This document shows, piece after piece, positions 40,369-51,155 of a DNA stretch of 64,000 nucleotides. The stretch's first letter is position 1; every line of letters starts with the position of its first letter. The DNA is from Pararhizobium sp. IMCC3301 (GTDB taxonomy: Bacteria > Pseudomonadota > Alphaproteobacteria > Rhizobiales > GCA-2746425), in the NCBI RefSeq assembly GCF_030758315.1, contig NZ_CP132336.1, positions 3,687,001 through 3,751,000 on the forward strand, written 5' to 3'. Position numbers and translations under genes: made by a program. The notes under the pieces were generated by a model that saw only the letters and a program-made list of their open reading frames with translations, was not told the DNA's origin and did no database searches.

Positions 40369-40442
40369 TCAAGCCAGCGAAGTCAAAATGGTTTTAAATG
40401 GGGATGATCCGTTGAGTTTTTGGGTATCGACGACGGTTCTTA
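40369..40442 (-). pseudogene. tnpC: IS66-type transposase TnpC, 3' end of the split gene
   Basis: The - strand encodes RTVVDTQKLNGSSPFKTIL and so on to a TGA at 40369-40371. This is the standard C-terminal tail of IS66 TnpC (the VDTxRL...PF-TIL pattern) and fits exactly onto the break in the 5' part. Confidence 0.9.
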
Positions 40443-40457
40443 GCTCGACTTTGTACA

Positions 40458-41843
40458 TTATGCGGCGAAGCAGAGAGCCTCTGCCATACGCACGAGACGG
40501 TCGGGAGGGATTTTGTGTCTTTCCCGGTGCGGCGGGGAGTGTTGATAAATGTCTCCGACCCATAAGGCGAGCCTTACGGCGCCGATGGCATCGGTGAAGG
40601 TGAGATGGGTCTTACGATACCAGGCTGCGGCATAAGGAATGCTCGACTTGGACAACAGATCGCACGCCCACAAAGAGATAAGGCTGTAGAGACCAAGCAG
40701 CGCCGGCGTGGTGCGGGCGATAGCTTTGTCGGACCATTGCCGTTGGGTTTCGACGCCAAGATGGGCGCGGGTTTCGGCGAAGGTGACCTCGACCTGCCAG
40801 CGGCGGACGAACAGGGCGATGATGTCGGCAGGATCGAGCGTTGTATCGGTGCTGAAGAAAGCTTGCGGAGCGCGCCGGCCGTCAGGATCCCTGACGAGGA
40901 CCCAGCGAATTGGCTTGGGCGGCGTACCAGGTCGGTACCACAATGCGGTGCTCGAGGTAATTTCGAGTGCCTTATGGTGCTTGCGCCCATACCAGGAGGA
41001 CGCGGTGATCCTTTTCCAGGGCGTGGTCGGGTTTGAAAGCAGCGTTTTCAGCTTGGGCAAGGGTGGCCCCTTCTGCGCCGGGCGTCCGAGGGTGTGGCCG
41101 TCACGTTTTGGAGGGGCCGCGTAGAGATTGGCGTCGAGCCGCAGTCGGCTGATGAGGGTTGCTCGGCCGCCGATGGCGTACGCCAGTTCATGGACAGCGA
41201 AGCCGCTATCGCCCACGAAGACGATGTCGCGCTCTGGCATCCAGCGACAGAGCTGGAGCGCCCCTTGGCGGGCCCAGTCGGTCAGCAGCTTGTGCCTGCG
41301 TCCGCGCTGGTGGTCGGAGCGCTCCGAGGGGGCCAACAGGGTGAGCACCGGGAGGGCCTTCACAACACCTGCCCAAGGGACCGGCGTCAGCACCATGAAG
41401 CTCAACCAGCGCAGCCCGCTGGCTTTGACGAAGTGGCCATGGCTGGAGCGGACAGGATCGCGATAGATGCCGCGCGCAGTGATTTTGCGCCCCCATCGGC
41501 GCTCGATTGTATCGTCCATCCCGATGACCACGGGACCCTCCGGCACGAGGCGGTCGATGATCATGGCCAGCAGGCGCCGAGACATATCGCGAGACTCCCA
41601 GCGGGCGCGGTTAAGGAGCTGATGGTAGCTCGAAAAGTTTTTCGCCTCGGCGCGCCCGGTCATCCGCAGGCAGGCGCTGACGGTGCGCTTGCCCGGGGCC
41701 AGCACGGCCCCCATGACCAGGACGAGCATGTGCTCCCAACTGGGCGCCGTGAAGCACGGGCGCAGCGCCTGCAGCCAATCGCGCAGGATCTGGGGAACGG
41801 GATCGCCCGGAGACGGCGGCAAGAAGGGGGCATGATGTTTCAT
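40458..41843 (-). CDS. IS701-like DDE transposase
   Basis: This 461-residue transposase starts at ATG 41843; a TTG further upstream would add 18 residues. Catalytic residues are visible in VVIGMDDTIERRWG (Asp), DIVFVGDSGFAVHEL (Asp) and RWQVEVTFAETRAHLGVE (Glu), with the RNase H-like spacing of IS4/IS701-type enzymes and an RRWQVE motif. The frame is intact, so the element may still be active. The assignment to IS701 rather than IS4 rests on overall look and needs a database comparison. Confidence 0.88.
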   Translation of the reverse strand: MKHHAPFLPPSPGDPVPQILRDWLQALRPCFTAPSWEHMLVLVMGAVLAPGKRTVSACLRMTGRAEAKNFSSYHQLLNRARWESRDMSRRLLAMIIDRLVPEGPVVIGMDDTIERRWGRKITARGIYRDPVRSSHGHFVKASGLRWLSFMVLTPVPWAGVVKALPVLTLLAPSERSDHQRGRRHKLLTDWARQGALQLCRWMPERDIVFVGDSGFAVHELAYAIGGRATLISRLRLDANLYAAPPKRDGHTLGRPAQKGPPLPKLKTLLSNPTTPWKRITASSWYGRKHHKALEITSSTALWYRPGTPPKPIRWVLVRDPDGRRAPQAFFSTDTTLDPADIIALFVRRWQVEVTFAETRAHLGVETQRQWSDKAIARTTPALLGLYSLISLWACDLLSKSSIPYAAAWYRKTHLTFTDAIGAVRLALWVGDIYQHSPPHRERHKIPPDRLVRMAEALCFAA

Positions 41844-41925
41844 CCCATGTTTCGAATCCCTTGTCGCTGACCATGCAAGCAGGCAAACCTGCGGCAAAGT
41901 GAATCACGTGCCCTGAGGTGTTCCT

Positions 41926-42225
41926 ATGTATGATCGGCACATGCAGCATGACGAAATCGCCGTTCGCATCGAAGCCTTCGACGACGCCAATGGTGGTGGC
42001 GTCGGTTTTTACAAAGACAAGGGTGCCTACCATCTCTACCTGCTGGAGACGGAGGCGCCGATTGCCCGGCTGAAGCCGACCGGCAACGGCAACGAAGTCC
42101 GGCTCGGATACTGGTCACACCGGCGCAAATGGGAGGATGTCGATGACATCGGCGGCGTCGTCATACCCCTCGACGAGGCGCTCGAGTTCATAGCGAACGA
42201 GGGCATCTTCTGGCTCTGGACCTGA
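41926..42225 (+). CDS. Passenger protein of the IS701-like element, unknown function
   Basis: Not recognised. It has 99 residues (94 if ATG 41941 is used), divergent from the transposase gene and wholly inside the element's terminal repeats, stopping 8 bases before the right one. The protein is acidic and compact, with alternating strands (DEIAVRIEAFDD, GVGFYKDKGAYHLYLLET, EVRLGYWSHRRKW) and a C-terminal helix (PLDEALEFIANEGIFWLWT); no membrane helix or cysteine was seen. It could be an accessory transposition protein, a regulator or cargo. Confidence 0.65.
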   Translation: MYDRHMQHDEIAVRIEAFDDANGGGVGFYKDKGAYHLYLLETEAPIARLKPTGNGNEVRLGYWSHRRKWEDVDDIGGVVIPLDEALEFIANEGIFWLWT

Positions 42226-42252
42226 CCACAAAAACGTACAAAGTCGAGCTTA

Positions 42253-43186
42253 GAGCCCGACTCAAAATTAATACCTAATGATTTCAAGTCCTTGCGATAA
42301 GGCGGGTGGTGCGCCGGATGGATGCGATGAGCAGCCAGGCCTCGGAAGATGCGATGGTTGCCTCCCAGTCTTTTGCCAAGCGACGACACCTTCCAAGCCA
42401 TGCAAATGTGCGCTCGACAACCCAGCGCCTTGCAATAACAACAAATCCTTTTGCGCCATCGGGGCGCTTGACGATCTCGATGGTCGGCCCATCCATGTTC
42501 TGAAGAACAGTTGTCAGCTTTTGCCCGGCATAACCGCCATCTGCGAACAGATGGGCAAGGCTGGGGAAGCTCTCTTTCGTATATGCGATGGCGTTCGGCG
42601 CGCCATCCCTGTCCTGTATATCGGCGGTGTGCGTGATCGCGCCCAGCATATTGCCTTGTGTATCAGTGAGGATGTGACGCTTGCGGCCTGTGATCTTCTT
42701 GCCCGCATCAAAGCCGCGCGGGCCGCCGCTTTCCGTGGTTTTCACGCTTTGGCTGTCGATCACACCCGCTGTCGGCTCTGCCGCTCGACCGGCCAAAAGG
42801 CGTGCGGACATGACCAGCGTTTCGTTGATGATGTCGAGCATGCCGCTGTCGCGTAATCGGTAGAAATAGTGCTGGACCGTTGTGAAGGGCGGGAAGTCTT
42901 TTGGCAGCATCGCCCACTGGCAACCCGACGCCGCTATATACTGGATCGCGTTCCATATTTGGCGCATCGGCCATTTGCGCGGTCGACCGACCTTGCTCGG
43001 CGCAGGCATGAACGGCGCGATCAACGCCCATTCCTCGTCCGTACAATCACTTGCATAGCGCAAGTGTCTGCGGTCATATTGCTTCCGAGTGATTTCAGTC
43101 CAAGCCATCCGATCCTCCATTGTCTTTGCAAACAACAGAGAATCACAACTTGCTGAAATCACTCAACATAATTTTCGGTTGGCCTC
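42253..43186 (-). mobile_element. Intact IS5-family element
   Basis: The ends GAGCCCGACTCAAAATTA (42253) and, inverted, GAGGCCAACCGAAAATTA (ending 43186) match at 14 of 18 positions. TTA follows on both sides (42250-42252 and 43187-43189), fitting the 3-base TNA duplication of the IS1031-like group of IS5. Length is 934 bases with a single transposase gene. It is inserted in the IS66-type tnpC gene. Confidence 0.88.
42284..43108 (-). CDS. IS5-family transposase
   Basis: This intact 274-residue DDE transposase starts at ATG 43108 (MAWTEITRKQ), with GGAGG 5 bases upstream. The N-terminal DUF4096-type part is DEEWALIAPFMPAPSKVGRPR...YIAASGCQWAMLPKDFPPFTTVQHYFYR. Catalytic residues are in AGVIDSQSVKTTE (Asp), LFADGGYAGQKL (Asp) and VVERTFAWLGRCRRLAKDWE (Glu). 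It may supply transposase for its decayed relative around it. Confidence 0.92.
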   Translation of the reverse strand: MAWTEITRKQYDRRHLRYASDCTDEEWALIAPFMPAPSKVGRPRKWPMRQIWNAIQYIAASGCQWAMLPKDFPPFTTVQHYFYRLRDSGMLDIINETLVMSARLLAGRAAEPTAGVIDSQSVKTTESGGPRGFDAGKKITGRKRHILTDTQGNMLGAITHTADIQDRDGAPNAIAYTKESFPSLAHLFADGGYAGQKLTTVLQNMDGPTIEIVKRPDGAKGFVVIARRWVVERTFAWLGRCRRLAKDWEATIASSEAWLLIASIRRTTRLIART

Positions 43187-43189
43187 TTA

Positions 43190-44399
43190 CGGCGCAATCT
43201 CCTTCTGCTGCCCACATGGAGCGGAAACCGTTGGTGACTTTGCGTTGTATCACCGCCGGTCGCAGCGCCCGTTCACAACCGTTGTTGGTGACTTCGACAA
43301 CACCTGGATGATCGAGAAACGTCAACAAACGTGGGCTGGCTCTGGCAAGTTTGGCGCGGATGGTTTCGGCAATCTCACATTGGGGATTACTGGCGAGAAT
43401 GTCGGCCAGAGTATTTTCCAGTACCCGTTTTTTGGTTCTCACCGTGCTCGCCGCAAAGCTGGTGAGATTGGACGCCAATTGAAACACCCGGTCCAGCCAC
43501 ATCTTGAGGCGAAGTGGAACCATGTCATCGCTTGCCTCCACCGCATATGCGATATCGCGGGCTAGATGGGCGAGGCAGGTCTGATGGTGTTCGCCATGAC
43601 CCCGTTGAGCCGAATAGCCATCCGACAACCAGACTTTGGGCCGATGGTCGCCCATCACATCACGCACGACCTGAGCCGCCCGTGACAATTGGGCTTCATG
43701 CACAATGGCTTGCCTGCTCATGAACACCCAATGATAGCCGTTCAATCCCTCAATACGTATTCCTGTCTCGTCACTGGCCACCACATCGGCGCGGCGCAGG
43801 TCGGCGACAATGTCGGTCTTGCGGGCTGCAAACGGCACATGGGAGCGTTTCAGCATGTTGGCCAGTGCGCCCTGACTGACTTTGACCCCGAACAGATCAG
43901 CCAGCATACCTTCAAGGCGGGCAAAGGACACCGCGTGGAATGTCTTCAGATAAAGCGCCAACCCATGCAGCCGGAGCCCAAACGGCGAACTACACGCTGC
44001 TTCCGGCAAGGGCGCTTTCACCCGCGATGAACAATGTGGGCAAGACACGCATAACCGACGGTGGCGCACAACAAACGGTGCAATCGGGGGAACCTCGATA
44101 GCATCATATTCACCAACCACATTCCCCGTCAGATCATCGCCAAGTTGGCCATGGCATTGTGGGCACGCATCAGGCCGATGGTCGACAATCTCATCCGGGC
44201 TCTCATGCAAACTACGCGAATGGCCCTGATGACCGGGCTTCGCACCGCCCGGTTTGGCATGCGCCCGGCGGGCTTTACGATCGGTAGAGGGCGGTTTGGA
44301 GGACGTGCGAGACGTCTTTGTAGGGCGTTGCAATTTCAGCACCATATCAACGAGCGCCTGCTTGCTCAGCTTTTCCAAATCATCTCGATCCATGCACAC
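43190..44399 (-). pseudogene. tnpC: IS66-type transposase TnpC, 5' part of a split gene
   Basis: This frame holds the N-terminal and catalytic parts of an IS66 DDE transposase: an SSKPPSTDRKARR linker, two CxxC zinc-finger pairs (CPQCHGQ and CVSCPHCSS), and catalytic Asp, Asp and Glu in VVASDETGIRI, WLSDGYS and NNGCERALRP. It reads as far as MWAAEGDCAVR and is then cut by other elements; the frame runs out at 43143 with foreign residues. Removing 40443-43189 joins it in frame to TVVDTQKLNG at 40442, giving an intact 427-residue protein. Confidence 0.9.
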
Positions 44400-44452
44400 A
44401 TGGATTCACAGATTATGACCGTTGGCAAGGGGGTGAGTAATTACTCCCAGTC

Positions 44453-45180
44453 TTTGGCCAGCCGACGACATCTTCCCAGCCAGGCAAATGTGCGCTCGAC
44501 AACTCAGCGCCTTGCGATAACGACGAACCCTTTTGTGCCATCGTGGCACTTCACGATCTCAATGGTCGGCCCACCCATGTTTTAAAGAGCAGTTTCTTGC
44601 CTTTACCCGGCATAACCGCCATCGGCGAACAGATAGGCAAGGCAGGGGAAGTTCCATTTCATGGATGCGAAAGCGATCAGTGGTATATCTCCTACCATGA
44701 AACTGAAACATGCCACGTGAAGTCCAGAAACGAACCCCGTGAAAATTGGGATGAGTACTGCACCCTGTGTTCGTCTTCCAATTTGCCAGTGGACGATGCA
44801 AAGCATCGGTGAGAGGCGCATCAAAGCTGCGCGGCTCATCGCTTCGTTGGTTTTCACGCTTTGGTTGTCAATCACATCCGCTGTTGGCTCTGCGACTCGG
44901 CCAGTCAAAAGCCTCGCGGACATAACCAGCGTTTCATCAATAATTTCGAGCATGCCTGTCGCGCAGTTGGTAGAAATAGCGCTGAACTGATGTGAAGGGC
45001 GGGAGATATTATGGTTAGCATCGCTTACTGGCAGGCTGCCGCCGCTATATATTTCGGACCATGGTCCATATCTTGCGCATCGGCCATTTGCACCGCCGTC
45101 CGACCTCGTGCGGCGCAGGCGTGAATGACGCGATCAAAACTCATTCCTCGTTTGTACAATCGCTAGCATCGCGCAGGCAT
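44453..45180 (-). pseudogene. Remnant IS5-type transposase gene
   Basis: Short - strand stretches match the intact transposase nearby: LEIIDETLVMSARLLTGRVAEP, VIDNQSVKTNE and YLFADGGYAG. They are separated by frameshifts and a diverged middle part. The C-terminal codons continue at the other side of the IS66 insertion near 40230-40325. It is not expected to encode a working protein. Confidence 0.75.
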
Positions 45181-45227
45181 CTGCAGTCGAATAGTTTTCG
45201 GTTGGCCTCTTCGGTCCCGATCTAGAA

Positions 45228-45908
45228 TCACGCAATCAGACTGAGTTGATTTTGGCTTTGTGGTGACGATTCTATTTCTTCTTTCTTCTCAATCTTTGCT
45301 TCAATTTCACTAATGGCCACGGCGTCAAATTTCGTTAAAAAGTCTGAAGTTAACCGAAAGCGTGCGCTTTGGTTTCGTCGTTCGAAAATCGAAAACCTAC
45401 TGGGAAATTCGTCGAACTCTGATTTTGGGACTTCTTGTTCAGTGACAATTTTGAATTTTCTCTTGTCATCAAAATCATAGTTAAAAAAAGCATCCCCTTT
45501 TACGTCAGGTGAGAAAACTTCAGTCAAATAAATTTTATCGAACCGGTCTTCGAAGCGTTTGTAAATGTCTGCTCCGCCAATCACAAAAAATTTATCTGTG
45601 AAGTTTGACAGTGTGTAAAAATCTGCAAGTAAAATCGCAGACTCAATATTTTTAACCCACTTGACGTTGCTCGAGCTAACTCTTTCGTCCCTGGATAGGA
45701 CAATGTTAATACGATCCGGAAGGGGGCGGCCAATTGAATCAAATGTTTTTCGACCCATCACGATAACATGATTTTTTGTTATCTCTTTGAATCGTTTTAG
45801 GTCTGTTTTCAGTTTCCAAGGAAGTTCGTTTTCGCAGCCAATCACGTTGTCAGGATATGACCTCGCAACGATAAATGAAATTGAAGGCATACGAATTCGT
45901 CTTGCCAT
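45228..45908 (-). CDS. folA: Divergent dihydrofolate reductase with C-terminal extension
   Basis: DHFR reduces dihydrofolate to tetrahydrofolate with NADPH, needed after thymidylate synthase. It has 226 residues from ATG 45908, which has GGGTG about 7 bases upstream. Core motifs are VIGCENELPWKLKTDLKRFKEIT (substrate site with Trp and Asp), VIVMGRKTFDSIGRPLPDRINIVLSR and FFVIGGADIYKRF. The fold should end near FSIFERR, leaving about 50 extra residues with an acidic, Gln/Ser-rich tail. It follows thyA in the order usual for folate genes, but its base and codon use are AT-rich, unlike thyA. It is either an acquired replacement or a second copy. Confidence 0.88.
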   Translation of the reverse strand: MARRIRMPSISFIVARSYPDNVIGCENELPWKLKTDLKRFKEITKNHVIVMGRKTFDSIGRPLPDRINIVLSRDERVSSSNVKWVKNIESAILLADFYTLSNFTDKFFVIGGADIYKRFEDRFDKIYLTEVFSPDVKGDAFFNYDFDDKRKFKIVTEQEVPKSEFDEFPSRFSIFERRNQSARFRLTSDFLTKFDAVAISEIEAKIEKKEEIESSPQSQNQLSLIA

Positions 45909-46013
45909 AAATTTCACCCCAATTTTGCAGCTGCAACACGCTCATGATTACATCAAATGGCTTAGACAAAAAACATCATTAAGAAAACCCCTGCTAAAAT
46001 GCCATTGTAAATA

Positions 46014-46808
46014 TCATACCGCAATCGGTGCCTTGATGTGGGGATGGGGGTCGTAACCGGTGATTTCAAAATCCTCGAACTGAAAATCGAAAATCGACTG
46101 GCGGTCGGATTTGAGTTGCAACCGGGGCAGGGCGCGCGGGCAGCGGTCGAGTTGTTCGCCGGCCTGATCGAGATGATTGAGATACAGATGCGCATCGCCC
46201 AGCGTGTGCACGAAGTCCCCGGCCTGGAGACCGCAGACCTCGGCCACCATATGCGTCAGCAATGCATAGGACGCGATGTTGAAAGGTACGCCGAGAAAAA
46301 TATCGGCTGAACGCTGATACAGCTGGCACGACAGCCGCCCATCGGCGACATAGAACTGAAACAGGCAGTGGCACGGCGGCAGCGCCATCTCAGGCACATC
46401 CGCCGGATTCCAGGCGCTGACAATCAGGCGGCGGCTGTCCGGGCTGTTGCGGATCATATTGATCAGCTGTGAAATCTGGTCGATGGTTTCGCCGCCTTTG
46501 CCCGGCCATGACCGCCACTGATGCCCGTAAACCGGGCCCAGATCGCCGTTCTTATCCGCCCAGTCGTCCCAGATCGAAACCCGGTTTTCGTTGAGATAGG
46601 CGATATTGGTGTCGCCGGCGAGGAACCAGAGCAATTCATGAATTATCGAGCGCAGATGCAGTTTCTTGGTCGTCACCAGTGGAAAGCCGTCTGAAAGGTC
46701 AAACCGCATCTGGTGGCCGAACACTGACAGTGTGCCGGTCCCGGTGCGGTCCTGCTTGCGGTTTCCCTCATCCAGAACGCGCTGCATGAGATCAAGATAT
46801 TGCTTCAC
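46014..46808 (-). CDS. thyA: ThyA, thymidylate synthase
   Basis: ThyA converts dUMP to dTMP using methylenetetrahydrofolate, producing dihydrofolate for DHFR. It has 264 residues, the standard length, from GTG 46808. The catalytic cysteine is in [12 protein letters not shown], followed by [21 protein letters not shown] (phosphate and folate contacts) and [15 protein letters not shown] content and codon use match the housekeeping genes, so the accessory block ends between 45.9 and 46.0 kb. Confidence 0.97.
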   Translation of the reverse strand: MKQYLDLMQRVLDEGNRKQDRTGTGTLSVFGHQMRFDLSDGFPLVTTKKLHLRSIIHELLWFLAGDTNIAYLNENRVSIWDDWADKNGDLGPVYGHQWRSWPGKGGETIDQISQLINMIRNSPDSRRLIVSAWNPADVPEMALPPCHCLFQFYVADGRLSCQLYQRSADIFLGVPFNIASYALLTHMVAEVCGLQAGDFVHTLGDAHLYLNHLDQAGEQLDRCPRALPRLQLKSDRQSIFDFQFEDFEITGYDPHPHIKAPIAV

Positions 46809-46955
46809 GATAGGCTGCTTTCACGAATCTGTGGTGATGGCGTCACCATACATATCCCTGTGCTGGATTGGGAAGCATTATACCATTCAGATTTGCCGTC
46901 TTGATATAGGGTCTGGTCAGGCGGCGTTTCGCCCTTTAAAAAGCCCCATATCTTG

Positions 46956-46970
46956 CTGTGCAAAGCACAG
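46956..46970. promoter_or_regulatory. Palindrome upstream of malate synthase gene
   Basis: CTGTGC, AAA, GCACAG form a perfect inverted repeat 23 bases before the glcB start. It could be an operator or a small hairpin in the leader. No regulator can be named. Confidence 0.4.
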
Positions 46971-46993
46971 GACAATAATAGGAAAAAGACTAG

Positions 46994-49153
46994 ATGGCGC
47001 ACCGTGTCACGGAAAACGATCTGCAAATCGACGAAAGACTGCATCAGTTCATCGAAGACCAGGCTTTGCCGGGGACCGGCGTCGACAGCGCAACGTTCTG
47101 GGCGGGGCTCAGCAGGCTGGTTCATGAATTTGGTCCGAAAAACAAGCAGTTGCTGTCCAGACGCGATGAACTCCAGACAGAAATTGATACCTGGCATCTG
47201 GCCCGTAAAGGCGAGAAGCTGGATCTGGAAGCCTATAAGGCGTTTCTGACTGAAATCGGCTATCTGGTCCCGGAAGGACCGGATTTTGCGATTGAAACCG
47301 GTGCTGTTGACCCCGAAATATCCGATATCGCCGGTCCGCAACTGGTCGTGCCGGTGATGAATGCACGCTATGCGCTGAATGCCGCCAATGCCCGCTGGGG
47401 CTCGCTTTACGACGCGCTTTACGGCACCGACGCGATGGGCGATTTGCCGACCGCCAAAGCCTATGATGCGGCGCGCGGTGACCGGGTGATTGCCTGGGCG
47501 CGTAACTTTCTCAATGATTCGGTGCCGCTGCAGGGCGACTGGAGCAACGCCACCGGCCTGTCCATTCAGCAGGGGCAATTGTCGGTTGCCACCGGCGATG
47601 GCGACATCGCGCTGAAAACGCCCGGTCAACTGTTGGGTTTTCTGGGCGATGAAACCGCGCCGACCAGCGTCGTGCTGAAAAATAACGGTCTGCATATCGA
47701 GATCGTGGTTGATGCGTCCAGCCCGATCGGCAGTACCGATGCGGCGCAGATTTCCGATATCCGGCTCGAATCAGCAATCTCGACCATCATGGATTGCGAG
47801 GATTCCGTTGCCGCTGTTGACGCGCCGGACAAGATTGTCGCCTACAGCAACTGGCTGGGGCTGATGAAAGGCGATCTGACGGAAGAGGTCAGCAAGGGCG
47901 GCAACAGCTTCACCCGCAAACTCAACCCCGATGTGAGCTACAAGACCGCAGATGGCGGATCTGTGTCGCTGAAGGCGCGGGCGCTGATGCTGGTGCGCAA
48001 TGTCGGGCATCTGATGACCAATCCGGCGATTCTCGACAAGGACGGCAATGAAGCGCCGGAAGGCATGCTGGATGCTGCGATTACCACATTGATCGCAATT
48101 CATGATTTGAAACGCGACGCCAACACCAATTCGATTGCCGGTTCGGTTTATATCGTCAAACCGAAAATGCACGGTCCTGACGAGGTCGCCTTTGCCGATG
48201 AGATTTTCACCGAGGTGGAAAGCTTTCTCGGCCTGCCGCAAAACACCATAAAAATGGGCATTATGGATGAGGAACGCCGCACCACGGTTAATCTGAAAGA
48301 ATGCATCCGTGCCGCGAAGAACCGTGTTGTGTTCATCAATACCGGGTTTCTAGACCGCACCGGTGATGAAATTCACACCTCTATGGAAGCCGGCGCGATG
48401 ATCCGCAAGGCGGATATGAAATCCCAGCCCTGGATTTCCGCCTATGAAGACTGGAACGTCGATACGGGCCTGGCCTGTGGTCTGCAGGGCAAGGCACAGA
48501 TCGGCAAGGGCATGTGGGCCATGCCCGATCTGATGCATGACATGCTGGAGCAGAAGATCGGCCATCCCAAAGCCGGCGCGAATTGCGCCTGGGTGCCCTC
48601 GCCGACAGCGGCCACCCTGCACGCCACGCATTATCATCAGATCGATGTCAAAGGCATTCAGGCCGCTATTGCCTCTGGTGGCCGCCGTGCCAAACTGGAT
48701 GATATCCTGACCATTCCTCTGGCGGACCGGACAAACTGGTCCGACGAAGAGGTCAAGGCGGAAATCGACAACAACGCGCAGGGCATTCTTGGCTATGTCG
48801 TGCGCTGGATCAATCAGGGCGTCGGCTGTTCCAAAGTGCCCGACATCAACAATGTCGGTCTGATGGAAGACCGCGCGACCTGCCGGATTTCCTCTCAGCA
48901 TCTGGCCAACTGGCTGCATCATGGCGTTATCTCGAAAGACAGGGTGATGGAAACCATGCAGCGCATGGCTGCCATTGTTGATGAGCAGAACGTCAGTGAT
49001 CCCGACTATTCACCGATGGCACCGGACTTCGATGGCATCGCCTTCAAGGCGGCGTGCGATCTGGTGTTTGAAGGCCGTGTTCAGCCCTCCGGCTATACCG
49101 AACCGATCCTGCACCGCCGGCGTCTGGAACTGAAGGCGCAACCGTCCCAATAA
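46994..49153 (+). CDS. glcB: GlcB, malate synthase G
   Basis: This enzyme condenses glyoxylate with acetyl-CoA to malate in the glyoxylate shunt. It has 719 residues, the length of the G isoform rather than the shorter A form. Recognisable stretches are [45 protein letters not shown]-like (here [16 protein letters not shown]), [38 protein letters not shown], and [20 protein letters not shown] 46994 has AGGAAA upstream. Isocitrate lyase is not in the window. A bidirectional terminator separates it from ilvC. Confidence 0.97.
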   Translation: MAHRVTENDLQIDERLHQFIEDQALPGTGVDSATFWAGLSRLVHEFGPKNKQLLSRRDELQTEIDTWHLARKGEKLDLEAYKAFLTEIGYLVPEGPDFAIETGAVDPEISDIAGPQLVVPVMNARYALNAANARWGSLYDALYGTDAMGDLPTAKAYDAARGDRVIAWARNFLNDSVPLQGDWSNATGLSIQQGQLSVATGDGDIALKTPGQLLGFLGDETAPTSVVLKNNGLHIEIVVDASSPIGSTDAAQISDIRLESAISTIMDCEDSVAAVDAPDKIVAYSNWLGLMKGDLTEEVSKGGNSFTRKLNPDVSYKTADGGSVSLKARALMLVRNVGHLMTNPAILDKDGNEAPEGMLDAAITTLIAIHDLKRDANTNSIAGSVYIVKPKMHGPDEVAFADEIFTEVESFLGLPQNTIKMGIMDEERRTTVNLKECIRAAKNRVVFINTGFLDRTGDEIHTSMEAGAMIRKADMKSQPWISAYEDWNVDTGLACGLQGKAQIGKGMWAMPDLMHDMLEQKIGHPKAGANCAWVPSPTAATLHATHYHQIDVKGIQAAIASGGRRAKLDDILTIPLADRTNWSDEEVKAEIDNNAQGILGYVVRWINQGVGCSKVPDINNVGLMEDRATCRISSQHLANWLHHGVISKDRVMETMQRMAAIVDEQNVSDPDYSPMAPDFDGIAFKAACDLVFEGRVQPSGYTEPILHRRRLELKAQPSQ

Positions 49154-49196
49154 ATCATTTAATCTGCGGCAGGGCCACAAGCTGCCCGCCACTGAA

Positions 49197-49224
49197 AAAG
49201 GGCGCAACCACGGTTGCGCCCTTT
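49197..49224. terminator. Bidirectional terminator between glcB and ilvC
   Basis: Arms AAAGGGCGCAACC and GGTTGCGCCCTTT form a perfect 13-base-pair stem around a two-base loop, with A-rich sequence on the left and T-rich on the right, so it can serve both converging genes. Confidence 0.88.
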
Positions 49225-49247
49225 CGCTGTTCTGCAGTGAAAACGGC

Positions 49248-51016
<1,769 letters not shown>

Positions 51017-51039
51017 TGGGTGCAAGTCAATTCTGTACC

Positions 51040-51053
51040 GTACCGTACGGTAC
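51040..51053. promoter_or_regulatory. Probable operator of the TetR-family regulator
   Basis: GTACCGTACGGTAC is a perfect 14-base palindrome, extended on the left by a further GTACC repeat. It sits just upstream of the tetR start, where autorepression would be expected. Binding is inferred. Confidence 0.6.
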
Positions 51054-51155
51054 TATGCAAGTTGATTTTGGAATTTTACCCCTGGCGCAGGTGTGGCCGG
51101 GAAAGATTTATGGATCGAACCTCTCGATCAAGTTCGGATTTAAATCAGGCGCTGC

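Larger units (their letters stand above)
40443..42249 (-). mobile_element. IS701-like element with a passenger gene
   Basis: The terminal repeats GCTCGACTTTGTACAT (40443-40458) and, inverted, GCTCGACTTTGTACGT (42234-42249) differ at one of 16 positions. TTA flanks both sides (40440-40442 and 42250-42252); because the boundary is part-palindromic, a 5-base CTTAG duplication with ends one base shorter fits as well. The element is 1807 bases long, with one transposase gene on the - strand and a second, divergent gene on the + strand ending 8 bases from the right repeat. Confidence 0.88.
40326..44444 (-). mobile_element. IS66-family element (tnpC only) carrying two further insertions
   Basis: The terminal inverted repeat GTAATTACTCACCCC occurs at 40326-40340 and, inverted, at 44430-44444. 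It is flanked on both sides by the same 8 bases, TCCCAGTC (40318-40325 and 44445-44452), the duplication length typical of IS66. The element's own sequence is 40326-40442 plus 43190-44444, about 1.37 kb. It has room only for tnpC, with no tnpA or tnpB, as in the ISBst12-like subgroup. Confidence 0.93.
40209..45209. mobile_element. Decayed IS5-type element, split by the inserted IS66-type element
   Basis: Two outer fragments, about 40209-40325 and 44453-45209, together resemble the intact IS5-type element at 42253-43186. Shared are AAATTAATACC and GTGCGCCGGATGGA near the left end, transposase-derived stretches, and TTTTCGGTTGGCCTC at the right end. Rejoined they give about 870 bases. The transposase frame is broken by many changes (remnants read VIDNQSVKTNE and YLFADGGYAG). 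It is the oldest layer of the nest. Its own target duplication could not be made out. Confidence 0.8.

Noticed and set aside
41094-41870. A 258-codon + strand frame inside the IS701-like element
   Set aside because: It is antisense to the transposase with its intact DDE residues, and nothing in it resembles a known protein.
40435-42257. Longer ends for the IS701-like element (GGTTCTTAGCTC / GGCTCTAAGCTC) with a CGAC duplication
   Set aside because: It looks neat, but the extra bases GGTTCTTA belong to the IS66 tnpC gene, whose frame is restored exactly only with the shorter ends, and the right-hand GAGCCC belongs to the IS5-type end.
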